In this document: positions 20,631 to 29,019 of the stretch, piece after piece
Position numbering within the stretch: position 1 is the first letter of the stretch
How the letters are laid out: each line of letters opens with the position of its first letter
Source: Phenylobacterium montanum
GTDB taxonomy: Bacteria; Pseudomonadota; Alphaproteobacteria; Caulobacterales; Caulobacteraceae
Reading direction: 5' to 3'
Length of the DNA: 64,000 nt
NCBI RefSeq assembly: GCF_018135625.1
Contig: NZ_CP073078.1
Coordinates: 3,256,501 to 3,320,500, forward strand
Made by a program: the position numbers and the translations under genes
The notes under the pieces: generated by a model
Database searches by the model: none
What the model was told of the DNA's origin: nothing
What the model saw: only the letters and a program-made list of their open reading frames with translations

Positions 20631-22100
20631 ATGGCCAAAAGGCATGTCGCCGCGGTCGTCGCGATCGGGCTGATCGCCGTCGCCGGCGTAGTCGCGTTTC
20701 GCACTGCGACCTTCAAATCGCCGGTGACCGTGGACCCTGCGGCGGTGAAGCTGGCGCCATCGGTCCCGATCGACAACGTGAAGGCGGCGCAGCATCTGGG
20801 CCAGGCGGTGCAGTTCCAGACCGTCACCCACCAGGACGCCAGCCAGGACCAACTGGGCGAGTGGGAAAAGCTGCACCAGTGGCTACAGGCGACCTATCCC
20901 GCTGCGCACAAGGTCATGACCCGCGACATCGTCGGCGGCCGCACCCTGATCTACACTTGGCCCGGCTCGGACCCGACGGCCCAGCCGATCGTGCTGATGG
21001 CCCACCAGGACGTGGTGCCGGTGGCCGAGGGGACCGAGAAGGCCTGGCGCCATCCGCCCTTCTCCGGCGCGGTGGCCGAGGGCGCGGTCTGGGGCCGCGG
21101 CTCGATCGACGACAAGGGCTCGCTGGTGGCCCTGTTCGAGGCCGCCGACGCCCTTGCGGCCCAGGGCTTCAAACCTCGGCGGACCATCTATTTCGTCTCC
21201 GGCCAGGACGAGGAGTTCGGCGGGACCGGCGCCCGCGCCGCGGCGGCCTGGCTGAAGGCCAAGGGGGTCAAGGCCCTGTTCGTGATCGACGAAGGCTCGG
21301 TGGTGATCGCCGACAACCCCCTGACCCACGGCAAGGCGGCGCTGATCGGGGTGGCGGAGAAGGGCTACGCCACTCTGCGCGTCACCGCCCACGGGGCCGG
21401 CGGCCATTCCTCGACCCCGCCCAAGGACACGGCGGTGACCACACTGGCCCGCGCCCTGACCGCTATCGCCGACCACCCCTTCCCCGAGCGGCTGGACGGG
21501 CCGGCGGCCGAGATGCTGGGCGGCCTGGCGGCGCACGGCTCGGGCGGGATCAAGGTGGCGGTGGCCAATGAGTGGCTGTTCAAGCCGCTGCTGATCAAGG
21601 GCTTCGCCGCCAGCCCGGCAGGCGCGGCCATGCTCCACACCACCATCGCCCCGACCATGCTGGAAGGCTCGCCCAAGGAGAACGTGCTGCCCGAGGCCGC
21701 CATCGCCCGGATCAACTACCGCATCGCCCCCGGCGACACCCCCGATACGGTGATGGCGCGGGCGAAAGAGGCTGTCGGCGCCCTGAAGGTAGACCTGGCC
21801 TGGGAAGGAGCCCCGCGCCCGCCCTCGCCGGTCTCGTCGACGAAGTCGGAGGGCTGGAAGCTGGTCGCCGCGGCGGCCGCCGAATCCTCGCATGCGCCGG
21901 TGGCCCCGTCCCTGGTCATCGCCGGCACCGACAGCCGCTCGCTGAGCGAGGTGGCCGACGACGTCTATCGCTTTCAGCCGATCGTCTTGTCGCTGAACGG
22001 GACCGAGATGATCCACGGCACCAACGAGCACATGACCCTGGAGAACCTGGCCCTGATGACCGACTTCTACGCCCGCCTGATGGCGACGGCGGCGCGCTAG
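20631..22100 (+). CDS. M20-family carboxypeptidase (PM20D1/CPS1-like)
   Basis: A 489-residue protein with an N-terminal signal anchor (residues 5-23) and an M20 peptidase domain. Metal-binding and catalytic residues are visible as LMAHQDVVPV (His, Asp), WGRGSIDDKGS (bridging Asp), SGQDEEFGG (Glu pair), and a late GTNEHM (His). The lid domain begins near GAGGHSSTPP. The length and the N-terminal anchor match the PM20D1/carboxypeptidase-S-like group, which hydrolyse peptides or N-acyl amino acids outside the cytoplasm. It diverges from the SDR gene. Confidence 0.9.
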   Translation: MAKRHVAAVVAIGLIAVAGVVAFRTATFKSPVTVDPAAVKLAPSVPIDNVKAAQHLGQAVQFQTVTHQDASQDQLGEWEKLHQWLQATYPAAHKVMTRDIVGGRTLIYTWPGSDPTAQPIVLMAHQDVVPVAEGTEKAWRHPPFSGAVAEGAVWGRGSIDDKGSLVALFEAADALAAQGFKPRRTIYFVSGQDEEFGGTGARAAAAWLKAKGVKALFVIDEGSVVIADNPLTHGKAALIGVAEKGYATLRVTAHGAGGHSSTPPKDTAVTTLARALTAIADHPFPERLDGPAAEMLGGLAAHGSGGIKVAVANEWLFKPLLIKGFAASPAGAAMLHTTIAPTMLEGSPKENVLPEAAIARINYRIAPGDTPDTVMARAKEAVGALKVDLAWEGAPRPPSPVSSTKSEGWKLVAAAAAESSHAPVAPSLVIAGTDSRSLSEVADDVYRFQPIVLSLNGTEMIHGTNEHMTLENLALMTDFYARLMATAAR

Positions 22101-22125
22101 GGCCTATAAGCTCCCGCCGCCTGTC

Positions 22126-22434
22126 TCACCCTTCGCTCGCCAGCCGCGCCTCGATCGCGGCCAGGCGGGCCTCGATCGCGGCCAGCCGCTTCTCCAGCGC
22201 GCTCTGACCCGGCGCACGGGTCGAGACCCCGGCGCGGGTGGCCACCTCGCCGGCCGGCTCGCCCAGAAGCTCGGCGAAGGCGGCGACCTCGGCGGCGCTG
22301 AGTTCGCGCTGGTCCTTGAACGCCAGGGCCAGGTCCGGCTCGCTGATCCGCGCGGCGGCGGCCAGGGCGGCGCGGGTCAGGCCGCGGTCGGCCAGCCGGG
22401 CGTCGAACCATTCGATGTCGAAAAACAGGGCCAC
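22126..22434 (-). CDS. Small HTH (XRE-like) protein with C-terminal coiled coil
   Basis: A 102-residue protein starting at GTG 22434. Residues about 10-70 resemble an XRE-type helix-turn-helix (RLADRGLTRAALAAAARI, SAAEVAAFAELLGEPAGEVA), and the C-terminus is a short heptad repeat (LEKRLAAIEARLAAIEARLA) that should form a coiled coil and mediate dimerisation. It is probably a DNA-binding protein, target unknown. It lies convergent to the M20 peptidase gene. Confidence 0.65.
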   Translation of the reverse strand: MALFFDIEWFDARLADRGLTRAALAAAARISEPDLALAFKDQRELSAAEVAAFAELLGEPAGEVATRAGVSTRAPGQSALEKRLAAIEARLAAIEARLASEG

Positions 22435-22502
22435 CGCCGCTCAACCCCCGAACTGGCGCAAGTCTTGCTTAACCATGAGCAACGCCGCTCCCGCCAGGGT
22501 CA

Positions 22503-22577
22503 ATGCTCATGTCCGCCATCGCCTTCCGCTCCTTCGACGTCCTGGTGGTGGCGATCCTGCTCTCGGTCCTGATCTGA
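22503..22577 (+). CDS. Possible 24-residue membrane micropeptide
   Basis: An ATG at 22503 opens a 24-codon frame ending in TGA at 22577. The product is nearly all hydrophobic after residue 6 (VLVVAILLSVLI at the end) and would form a single transmembrane helix; a second in-frame ATG lies two codons later. The ribosome site (AGGGTC) is weak. Single-helix peptides this short are often real but cannot be proven from one sequence. Confidence 0.3.
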   Translation: MLMSAIAFRSFDVLVVAILLSVLI

Positions 22578-22599
22578 AGCGGCCGAACAACTCCCAACA

Positions 22600-22725
22600 C
22601 CGCTCTGCCCGGCGAATGCCGGGATCCAGATCGTATGGCGCCGAAGCGGCGATGACGACCAGGAGGGCCTTTTCCAAATTACGCCGAACTATGATCTGGG
22701 TCCCGGCATTCGCCGGGAAGAGCGG
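22600..22725. repeat. Gene-less paired inverted repeat, GIY-YIG element family
   Basis: Two inward-facing copies of CCGCTC, then a stem CCCGGCGAATGCCGGG, then A(T/C)CCAGATC (left 22600-22632; right 22693-22725 in reverse) enclose about 55 bp without a gene. The outer AAATCCGCTC and the ATCCAG after the stem also occur in the repeats flanking the GIY-YIG gene at 58373. The stem sequence itself differs between the two elements. Confidence 0.75.
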
Positions 22726-22745
22726 ATTTCAAAGATCGTCCTGAT

Positions 22746-23153
22746 CTAGCCGTCGCCGCGGCGCTCGGCCGCCAGGGTGATCAGGAAGCCGGCCAGCACG
22801 TCCAGGAACACCATCAAGGTGATCAGGAAGAAGGTCGAGGTGGCGAAGGCCGGGAAGATCAGAAACTCGACCAGGCAGCCGATGAACAGCACGATCGACA
22901 GCGAGTGGTTGATCACCGCCATGTGCCGGCTCGCGGCCGATTTCAAAAGCTCGACGAACAGCACCACCAGCGCCCCGGCCACGAAAAGGTCGCCAAGGTT
23001 CAGCGGCCAGTCGACCCGCGAGGCCATCGGTACGCCCACGATCTCGCCCGCCAGCCTTTGGGCGATATCGCGCGCATGCAGGCCGCCCATCGCCATGGCC
23101 ATCAGGTTGTAGGCCAGCACAGGCAGGATCATCAGCGGCAGGGCTGCGAACAT
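22746..23153 (-). CDS. Four-helix membrane protein, unknown
   Basis: A 135-residue inner-membrane protein with four hydrophobic helices (residues about 3-22, 55-70, 82-100 and 104-128). A very good ribosome site, GGAGGGGAA, stands before ATG 23153. The family seems conserved in related bacteria, from its general look, but I do not recognise a function. It diverges from the ArsR-SRPBCC operon. Confidence 0.7.
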   Translation of the reverse strand: MFAALPLMILPVLAYNLMAMAMGGLHARDIAQRLAGEIVGVPMASRVDWPLNLGDLFVAGALVVLFVELLKSAASRHMAVINHSLSIVLFIGCLVEFLIFPAFATSTFFLITLMVFLDVLAGFLITLAAERRGDG

Positions 23154-23251
23154 TTCCCCTCCGGTTCGGCGCCGCGGCCAGAGGTAAGGCCATTCGCGCC
23201 GATAGGCAAAACTCGCCGAGTCGGAACCGCGGGGCGGCTTTGAATATTCTC

Positions 23252-23280
23252 TTGCCGGAATATTGCCAATTGGGCATATA
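23252..23280 (+). promoter_or_regulatory. Promoter and possible operator of the ArsR-SRPBCC operon
   Basis: TTGCCG (23252-23257), 17 bp, CATATA (23275-23280) makes a good sigma-70-type promoter ending 7 bp before the arsR-type start codon. The area has repeated GAATATT (23242-23248 and 23258-23264) and the near-palindrome TGCCAATTGGGCA (23264-23276) inside the spacer, suitable for autorepression by the ArsR protein. Confidence 0.5.
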
Positions 23281-23287
23281 AGACGCC

Positions 23288-23593
23288 ATGCTCGCTGTCC
23301 TCACCGCCCTCGCCGACCCGACCCGCCTGAAGGTGGTGGAGATGCTGGCCGGCGGCGAGCGGTCGGCGGGCGAGATCGAGCGGGCCTTGGGCATCAATCA
23401 GCCGGCCGCGTCCAAGCACTTGAAGAGCCTGCGACTTGCAGGGCTGGTGGCCGTGCGCAAGGACGCCCAGCGCCGGCTCTATCGGCTGCAGCCAGAGCCC
23501 CTGGCCGAGTTGGACGCCTGGCTCTCCCTCTATCGCCCGTTCTGGAGCGACAAGCTCGACGCCCTCGAACGCCATCTGGACCAGGAGTGCTGA
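23288..23593 (+). CDS. ArsR-family transcriptional regulator
   Basis: A 101-residue winged-helix repressor: ALADPTRLKVVEMLAGGERS leads into the recognition helix INQPAASKHLKSLRLAGLV and a wing with KDAQRRLYRL. No metal-binding Cys cluster is present, so it belongs to the metal-independent branch often paired with SRPBCC genes. It ends one base before the start of such a gene (stop 23591-23593; ATG 23595), so the two are co-translated and probably share a ligand response. Confidence 0.93.
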   Translation: MLAVLTALADPTRLKVVEMLAGGERSAGEIERALGINQPAASKHLKSLRLAGLVAVRKDAQRRLYRLQPEPLAELDAWLSLYRPFWSDKLDALERHLDQEC

Positions 23594-23594
23594 T

Positions 23595-24596
23595 ATGGTC
23601 ATGCCCTTGCCATCCGCCTTTCGCCGCCGGGACGGCGCGGCCGAGTTCGAGCTGGTGCGCCACCTGCGCCAGCCGGTGGACAAGGTCTGGGCCGCCCTGA
23701 CCACGCCCCAACGCCTGGCCGCGTGGATGGGGGTCGAGTGGCTGTCGGGCGATGCGCCGCTCAAGCGGGGCGCCGACTTCTCCTATCGATTCCTGAACTC
23801 GGATCTCGAGAGCCGGGGCAAGGTGCTGCGCTTGGAGCCGCCGCACGTCCTGGAGCACAGCTGGTTCGAGAATGTCGCCCCGGGCACGGTGATCCGCTGG
23901 GCCGTGGAGCCGGACGGGGACGGCTGTCGCCTTACCCTGACCCACCGCTTCGGCCAGGTCGATGACGCCCCGCGCACCGCCGCGGGCTGGACCTCGATCC
24001 TGGAACAGCTGGCCGTGGCGCTGGAGGAGCCGGGCGCGGTTCTCCCGGCCGGCATGGACGATTGGCGGCGCCTGCGCGACACCTACGCCGCCGCCTTGCC
24101 GCCCGAGGCGACCCGCGACGGGCGCAGGCTCGAGGTTGGCGGCCTTCCCGCCCTGCGCTTCGAGCGGCGCATCCGCCGGCCGGCGCAAGCCGTCTGGGAG
24201 GCCCTGACCACGCCCGAAGGCATAGCCCGCTGGATGCAGGCCGAGGCGATCGTCGAGCCCCGCGTCGGCGGCTGCTATCGCCTGGCCTTCCATGACTTCG
24301 ACCACGTGATGGAGGGCGCTGTCACCGCCTGGGACCCGCCCAGGGCCTTCGAATACACCTGGACCGAAGCCCAGGCCGGCGGCGACTCCCTGGTGCGGGT
24401 GACCCTGGAGCCGGACGGCGAGGGTTGCCGCCTGGTGCTGCTGCACACCCTGAAAGCCGGCGGCGAGATGGCCGACTTCGCCTCCGGCTGGCACTGGCAC
24501 CTGGACTGCCTGGACGACGCGGCGGAGGGCGTGGCCAGCCGCTTCGACCGGGCGCGGTGGGAGGTGCTGCGGGCGGCGTATGGGATGACGCTTTAG
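23595..24596 (+). CDS. Tandem SRPBCC (AHSA1-type) protein
   Basis: A 333-residue protein with two consecutive SRPBCC/AHSA1 domains. The first begins ELVRHLRQPVDKVWAALTTP (residues about 16-35) and the second FERRIRRPAQAVWEALTTP (about 195-213), each followed by W-M and EHSWFENV/FEYTWTEAQ blocks. The helix-grip fold binds hydrophobic ligands. Most ArsR-associated AHSA1 proteins have one such domain, so this is a duplication-fusion. It is the second gene of the ArsR operon. Confidence 0.88.
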   Translation: MVMPLPSAFRRRDGAAEFELVRHLRQPVDKVWAALTTPQRLAAWMGVEWLSGDAPLKRGADFSYRFLNSDLESRGKVLRLEPPHVLEHSWFENVAPGTVIRWAVEPDGDGCRLTLTHRFGQVDDAPRTAAGWTSILEQLAVALEEPGAVLPAGMDDWRRLRDTYAAALPPEATRDGRRLEVGGLPALRFERRIRRPAQAVWEALTTPEGIARWMQAEAIVEPRVGGCYRLAFHDFDHVMEGAVTAWDPPRAFEYTWTEAQAGGDSLVRVTLEPDGEGCRLVLLHTLKAGGEMADFASGWHWHLDCLDDAAEGVASRFDRARWEVLRAAYGMTL

Positions 24597-24689
24597 TGGA
24601 CTGGTTTTTCCGAGCGTCACCAGGCAGCGGCGCTTGAACAGTGAAGCTTGAGAGAGCACTTGTTTCGGCCCGGAACCGAGGAAAGGCCG

Positions 24690-25439
24690 ATGAAGCCGAA
24701 CCGAAGCTTGGCGCTGGCGTTGGACAACGCCTATGCCGCGTTCGCTTCCTATCCCCCGCCGATTGAGCTGGAAGCGGCGCCGACGCGTGACCCCAAGGCT
24801 ATTCTGGCGAGCCTGAGCGCGGCGCCACTCCGACATCTGGCTGGCGAGCAGATTGGTCCCTATGCCGGCTGGGCGATGACCACAGTGGGGACCGTGCTTG
24901 ACTACAAACACTTCCTGCCCCGGATCCTTGAGCAGGCGGTGATGAACAATGTCTGGATGGGAACCGAGCCGACAATCATCGCCCAACGACTCGAGATGGC
25001 CAGTTGGCGGGCCTGGCCGCAGGAGGAGCAGGAGGCGGTAGAGAGCGTATTCCAAGCATCTTGGTCTTGGGCGCGCCAACTCAATCCTGAAGATGGAGGC
25101 GATGCGGCCTCATGGTTCTGCGGTCTCGCTGTTCTCGGGCTGGATGTTCAGGCGGCGATATCGGATTGGCTAACGCCACCTCCGCCCGAACCTGGCCTAC
25201 AGTTGGCGCTTCTCGTCCAAGACGCTTCCGGGTTGCTCAGCCGACTGGACGAGGAACTCGGCTATTGGAGCTACGTCAGCGAGGCAACGCGCGAGATCGT
25301 CATTAACTGGCTGCTGAGCGAGCCTGTCCGAGCCAGCATCGAAGCTAGCCTTGAGATGGTCGAAGACTTTGACCGTTTGTCCGTGCAATCGGCTCTGAAA
25401 ACGCTGGACGATATCGTCCGGCGAACAACGCGGCACTGA
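24690..25439 (+). CDS. Protein of unknown function
   Basis: A predicted 249-residue soluble, acidic protein starting MKPNRSLALALDNAYAAF at ATG 24690 with GAGGAAAG upstream. It is mostly helical by composition, contains a Pro-rich turn (PPPPEP) and has no signal peptide or membrane segment. Its codon use and GC content are a little lower than its neighbours, and I do not recognise the family. It might be an imported gene or a poorly characterised conserved protein. Confidence 0.6.
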   Translation: MKPNRSLALALDNAYAAFASYPPPIELEAAPTRDPKAILASLSAAPLRHLAGEQIGPYAGWAMTTVGTVLDYKHFLPRILEQAVMNNVWMGTEPTIIAQRLEMASWRAWPQEEQEAVESVFQASWSWARQLNPEDGGDAASWFCGLAVLGLDVQAAISDWLTPPPPEPGLQLALLVQDASGLLSRLDEELGYWSYVSEATREIVINWLLSEPVRASIEASLEMVEDFDRLSVQSALKTLDDIVRRTTRH

Positions 25440-25449
25440 CGCCGGCCCC

Positions 25450-26169
25450 TTAGACCTCCTCCGCCGCCCCCGGGTTTCTCGCGCGTGAGTTCAGCCACAT
25501 CACGCCGAACAGGTCCGGCAACGACGCGAAAAGGCGGCCGAGGTTGGTGTATTTCGAGGCGCCGGTGGTGCGGGGGCGGTGGCCGACCGGCTCGAAGTCG
25601 AGGATGTAGCCCTCGCGCAGGAACAGGGCGGGCAGGAAGCGGTGCTGGTGGTCGAAGAAGGGCAGGCGCAGATAGGCCTCGCGGCGGAAGGCCTTCAGCC
25701 CGCAGCCGGTGTCGGCCGCACCGTCCTTCAGCAGCAGGTCGCGCACGCCATTGCCGAATCTGGAGGCCCATTTCTTGGCCAGGCTGTCCTGGCGGGCCAC
25801 GCGCAGGCCGCCGATCATGGCCAAGTTCGGCGGGCCTTCGCGCAGGCGGCGGGCCAGGCGCGGGGCGTCGGCCGGGTCGTTCTGGCCGTCGCCGTCCAGG
25901 GTGATCACGATCGGCGCCGCAGCGGCCATCACCCCGCTGCGGACGGCGCGGCTCTGGCCGGCGTTCCTGGCGTGAGTGATGACGCGCAATGCCGGCAGGT
26001 GCTCTTTCAGCGCGGTCAGCCGCAGGCGGGTGGCGTCGGTGGAGGCGTCATCGACGAACAGAATCTCGACCGCTTCGCCAGCGAAGGCGGCGGCGATCTC
26101 CTGCGCCAGGGTCTCGGCGGCGCCCTCTTCGTTGAACACCGGCACGACTACGGAAAATTCAGGGAGCAT
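25450..26169 (-). CDS. GT2-family glycosyltransferase (DPM1/ArnC-like)
   Basis: A 239-residue GT-A fold transferase. The nucleotide-sugar site is shown by VVPVFNEEGAAE (residues 8-19) and FVDDASTDATRLRL near 38-51, with the metal-binding TLDGDGQNDP near 90. It lacks the C-terminal membrane helices of ArnC and ends shortly after SKYTNLGRLF, like the DPM1 type. It probably transfers a sugar to undecaprenyl or polyprenyl phosphate at the inner membrane. It diverges from the GT39/ArnT-like gene, its likely partner. Confidence 0.88.
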   Translation of the reverse strand: MLPEFSVVVPVFNEEGAAETLAQEIAAAFAGEAVEILFVDDASTDATRLRLTALKEHLPALRVITHARNAGQSRAVRSGVMAAAAPIVITLDGDGQNDPADAPRLARRLREGPPNLAMIGGLRVARQDSLAKKWASRFGNGVRDLLLKDGAADTGCGLKAFRREAYLRLPFFDHQHRFLPALFLREGYILDFEPVGHRPRTTGASKYTNLGRLFASLPDLFGVMWLNSRARNPGAAEEV

Positions 26170-26286
26170 CGGCCTCGTCGTCTTGTTCAGCAGGCTTCCA
26201 GCGCGAACGCCGGTGACCTTGGCTGCGGGATATCGTATCGACCGGGCTGAAGGTCAAAGCCTGAGTCAAGGGAAATCAGACCACCG

Positions 26287-28035
26287 ATGTTCGACGCCGC
26301 CCGACTAGACGCCTGGACCCGCGGTTGGCAGGGCCCACTGCTCGCGGCGCTGGTGGCCCTGGCGGCGGCCCTGCCGGGCGCCCTGGCCCTGCCGACCATG
26401 GACCGGGACGAGGCCCGCTTCGCCCAGGCCACCGCCCAGATGCTGGAGACCGGCGACTTCGTCGACATCCGCTACCAGGACGCCCCGCGCGACAAGAAGC
26501 CGGTCGGCATCCACTGGCTGCAGGCGGCCAGCGTCGGCGTCTTGTCCTCGGCCGAGGCGCGGCAGATCTTTTTCTACCGTATCCCCTCACTGCTGGGCGC
26601 CATGCTGGCGGCGGCGGCCTGCGCCTGGGGCGCCGCCGCCTGGTTCGGCTCGGCGCGAGGCTTTGCGGCCGGCGGCATCCTGGGCGCGTGCTTCATCCTG
26701 GCCACCGAGGGGGGCCTGGCCAAGACCGACGCGGTTCTGTGCGGCTCGACCACCCTTGCCCTGGCGGCCCTGGGGCGGATCTACGCTGAATCGCAAGGGA
26801 CCCCGGGCGTCTCCACCGGCTGGCGTACGCGGCTCCTCTTCTGGGCCGGCATGGCCGTGGCCGTGATCGACAAGGGGCCGATCGGGCCGATGGTGGCGCT
26901 GCTCACGGGCCTGTCGCTGTGGGCGGTGGATCGCCGTGCGCCCTGGGCCCGGCGGATGTCCTGGGCCTGGGGCCTGATCCTGGTTCTGGCGGTGGCCGGG
27001 CCGTGGGCGGTGGCGATCAGCGTCAAGACCGACGGCGCCTTCTGGGGCCGCGCCATCGGCGGCGACGTGGCCCCCAAGCTGCGCGGCGGCCAGGAGGGAC
27101 ACGGCGCCTTCTTCGGCTATCACGCCCTGTTCGCCCTGCTCTTGACCTTCCCCTTCACCGCGCTCTTGCCCGCCACGCTGCTGGGCGGCTGGCATGCGCG
27201 CAAGGAGCCGGCGGTGCGCTTCGCCCTCTGCTGGCTGATCCCCGCCTGGCTGGTGTTCGAGCTGACCCCGACCAAGCTGCCGCACTACACCCTGCCGACC
27301 TATGGCGCCCTGGCCTGGCTGGCGGTCGCCGCCCTGGACCGGACCATCGCCGGCCCGAGCCGCTGGATCGGCCTGGGCCTCAGCCTGTTCGCCGGCCTGT
27401 TGCTGGCGGGCGGCGCCGGTTATCTGCAGAGCCGTTTCGGGTCGGGCGCGACCCTGCCCTGGACCCTGATCGTGGCGATCCTGGCGATCGGGGCCGCCGT
27501 CGCCGGCGCAGCCGTGCTGCTGAGGCCCGCACGCCGCTGGGGATTGCTGGCCGCGGCCGGTGTCCTGGGCCTGTCCGCCCACGCCGCCCTGGCCGCCGGA
27601 GTCCTGGCCCAGGCCGGGCCGTTCTGGCTGTCGCAGCGCATCGCCGCCATGCTCGACCAGGCGCACATGAACCCGCGCGAGGGCCTCACCCCAGGCCCGG
27701 TCACGGTGGTCGGCTACGCCGAGCCCAGCCTGGTCTTCGCCCTGGGCACCGAGACCGAACTGGGCGACGCCGGCGACGGAGCCGAGGCCATTTCCGAAGG
27801 CCGCCCCGTGGTCGTGGAAAAGCGCGCCGAACAGGGCTTCATCGAGGAGCTGGCCGCCGACCGTCTGAAGGCCAGCCCGGTCGCCCAGACCAAGGGGTTC
27901 GACTATTCCAACGGCAAGAGCGATACCGTCATCCTCTATCGCTCCGACAGTCCGCCGCCCGCGACGCCGCTGGCCCCGCCCCCTGCGCCGCCGGCCGCCC
28001 CGCCCGCGGCGGACGACAGCAAGGGTTCGAACTGA
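26287..28035 (+). CDS. ArnT/GT39-like lipid-linked-sugar transferase
   Basis: A 582-residue polytopic inner-membrane glycosyltransferase with about 11-12 helices. The acidic catalytic motif MDRDEARFAQATAQMLETGD is in the first periplasmic loop (residues about 38-57) and is followed by KKPVGIHWLQAASV, the usual ArnT/GT83 pattern. It should take a sugar from a polyprenyl phosphate and attach it to an envelope acceptor such as lipid A. The C-terminus is a Pro/Ala-rich tail. The GT2 gene diverging at 26169 is expected to make the donor. Confidence 0.88.
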   Translation: MFDAARLDAWTRGWQGPLLAALVALAAALPGALALPTMDRDEARFAQATAQMLETGDFVDIRYQDAPRDKKPVGIHWLQAASVGVLSSAEARQIFFYRIPSLLGAMLAAAACAWGAAAWFGSARGFAAGGILGACFILATEGGLAKTDAVLCGSTTLALAALGRIYAESQGTPGVSTGWRTRLLFWAGMAVAVIDKGPIGPMVALLTGLSLWAVDRRAPWARRMSWAWGLILVLAVAGPWAVAISVKTDGAFWGRAIGGDVAPKLRGGQEGHGAFFGYHALFALLLTFPFTALLPATLLGGWHARKEPAVRFALCWLIPAWLVFELTPTKLPHYTLPTYGALAWLAVAALDRTIAGPSRWIGLGLSLFAGLLLAGGAGYLQSRFGSGATLPWTLIVAILAIGAAVAGAAVLLRPARRWGLLAAAGVLGLSAHAALAAGVLAQAGPFWLSQRIAAMLDQAHMNPREGLTPGPVTVVGYAEPSLVFALGTETELGDAGDGAEAISEGRPVVVEKRAEQGFIEELAADRLKASPVAQTKGFDYSNGKSDTVILYRSDSPPPATPLAPPPAPPAAPPAADDSKGSN

Positions 28036-28038
28036 GTC

Positions 28039-28941
28039 ATGAGCCGCTTCATCGAGATCGTCGAGGTCGGCCCGCGCGACGGGCTGCAGAACGAGGCCCG
28101 GCCGCTGGAGGTCGAGGAGAAGGTCGAGTTCATCAACCGGCTGGAGGCCTGCGGGATCAAGCGGGTCGAGGCGGTCTCGTTCGTCAATCCGCGCCGCGTG
28201 CCGCAGATGGCCGGAGCCGAGGAGGTGATGGCCGCCCTGCCCACGAGCGACACACGCCGTATCGGCCTGGTGCTCAATCGCCGCGGCTGGGACCGGGCGG
28301 TGGAGAGCCGCTGCGACGAGGCCAATGTCGTGGTCTGCGCCTCGGACGGGTTCGGCGTCCGTAACCAGGGTGCGCCGGTGAAGGACCAGGTGGCGGCCAT
28401 GGCCGAGATCGCCGCCCTGCGCCAGCATGGCGGCGGGCCCGAGCTGTCCCTGACCATCTCTGTGGCCTTCGGCTGCCCGTTCGACGGCGAGGTCAGCGAG
28501 GAGCAGGTGGCCGCCATCGCCTTCGAGGCCGCCGCCTGCGGCATAGGCGAGATCGCCCTGGGCGACACCATCGGCGTGGCCGACCCCTGGACCGTGCGCC
28601 GGCGCATCGAGGCGGTGCGCAAGGTCGCGCCGGACGCCAGGATCCGCATGCACTTCCACAACACCCGCAACACCGGCCTGGCCAACGCCTATGCCAGCGT
28701 CGAGGCGGGCGTGGACGTGCTGGACGCCAGCTGCGGCGGCATCGGCGGCTGCCCCTTCGCCCCCGCGGCCACCGGCAACATCGCCACCGAGGACCTGGTC
28801 TACATGCTGAGCCGCGCCGGCTTCGAGACCGGCCTTGACCTCGGCGGCCTGATCCAGACCGGCAAGTGGATCGGCGAGCGCCTGGGCAAGGACGCCCCCT
28901 CGGCCCTGACCCGCGCTGGGGTGTTCCCGCCGCAATCGTAA
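28039..28941 (+). CDS. mvaB: Hydroxymethylglutaryl-CoA lyase
   Basis: A 300-residue TIM-barrel lyase that cleaves HMG-CoA to acetyl-CoA and acetoacetate in leucine breakdown. It has VEVGPRDGLQNE at the N-terminus, RMHFHNTRNTGLANA near residue 200 (metal-binding His pair), and the diagnostic GIGGCPFAPAATGNIATED near 234-252 with the catalytic Cys. The ATG at 28039 is 3 bp after the ArnT-like stop, so the two may be co-transcribed although functionally unrelated. No other leucine-degradation genes are near. Confidence 0.95.
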   Translation: MSRFIEIVEVGPRDGLQNEARPLEVEEKVEFINRLEACGIKRVEAVSFVNPRRVPQMAGAEEVMAALPTSDTRRIGLVLNRRGWDRAVESRCDEANVVVCASDGFGVRNQGAPVKDQVAAMAEIAALRQHGGGPELSLTISVAFGCPFDGEVSEEQVAAIAFEAAACGIGEIALGDTIGVADPWTVRRRIEAVRKVAPDARIRMHFHNTRNTGLANAYASVEAGVDVLDASCGGIGGCPFAPAATGNIATEDLVYMLSRAGFETGLDLGGLIQTGKWIGERLGKDAPSALTRAGVFPPQS

Positions 28942-29019
28942 AACCTGATTAACCGGAATCGCCCCACCTGCGCCATGATCTGCGGGCATAGGCCCCGACT
29001 TCCCATCCGGAGCGTCAAT

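Larger units (their letters stand above)
22435..22745. other. Intergenic region with repeat pair
   Basis: Between the HTH gene and the four-helix membrane protein gene there are 311 bp. They hold the possible micropeptide at 22503 and the paired inverted repeat at 22600-22725; I see nothing else that codes. Confidence 0.5.

Noticed and set aside
22476-22744. Alternative frame overlapping the micropeptide and repeat pair
   Set aside because: It reads through the palindromic repeat with an Arg/Pro-rich, low-quality product and no domain.
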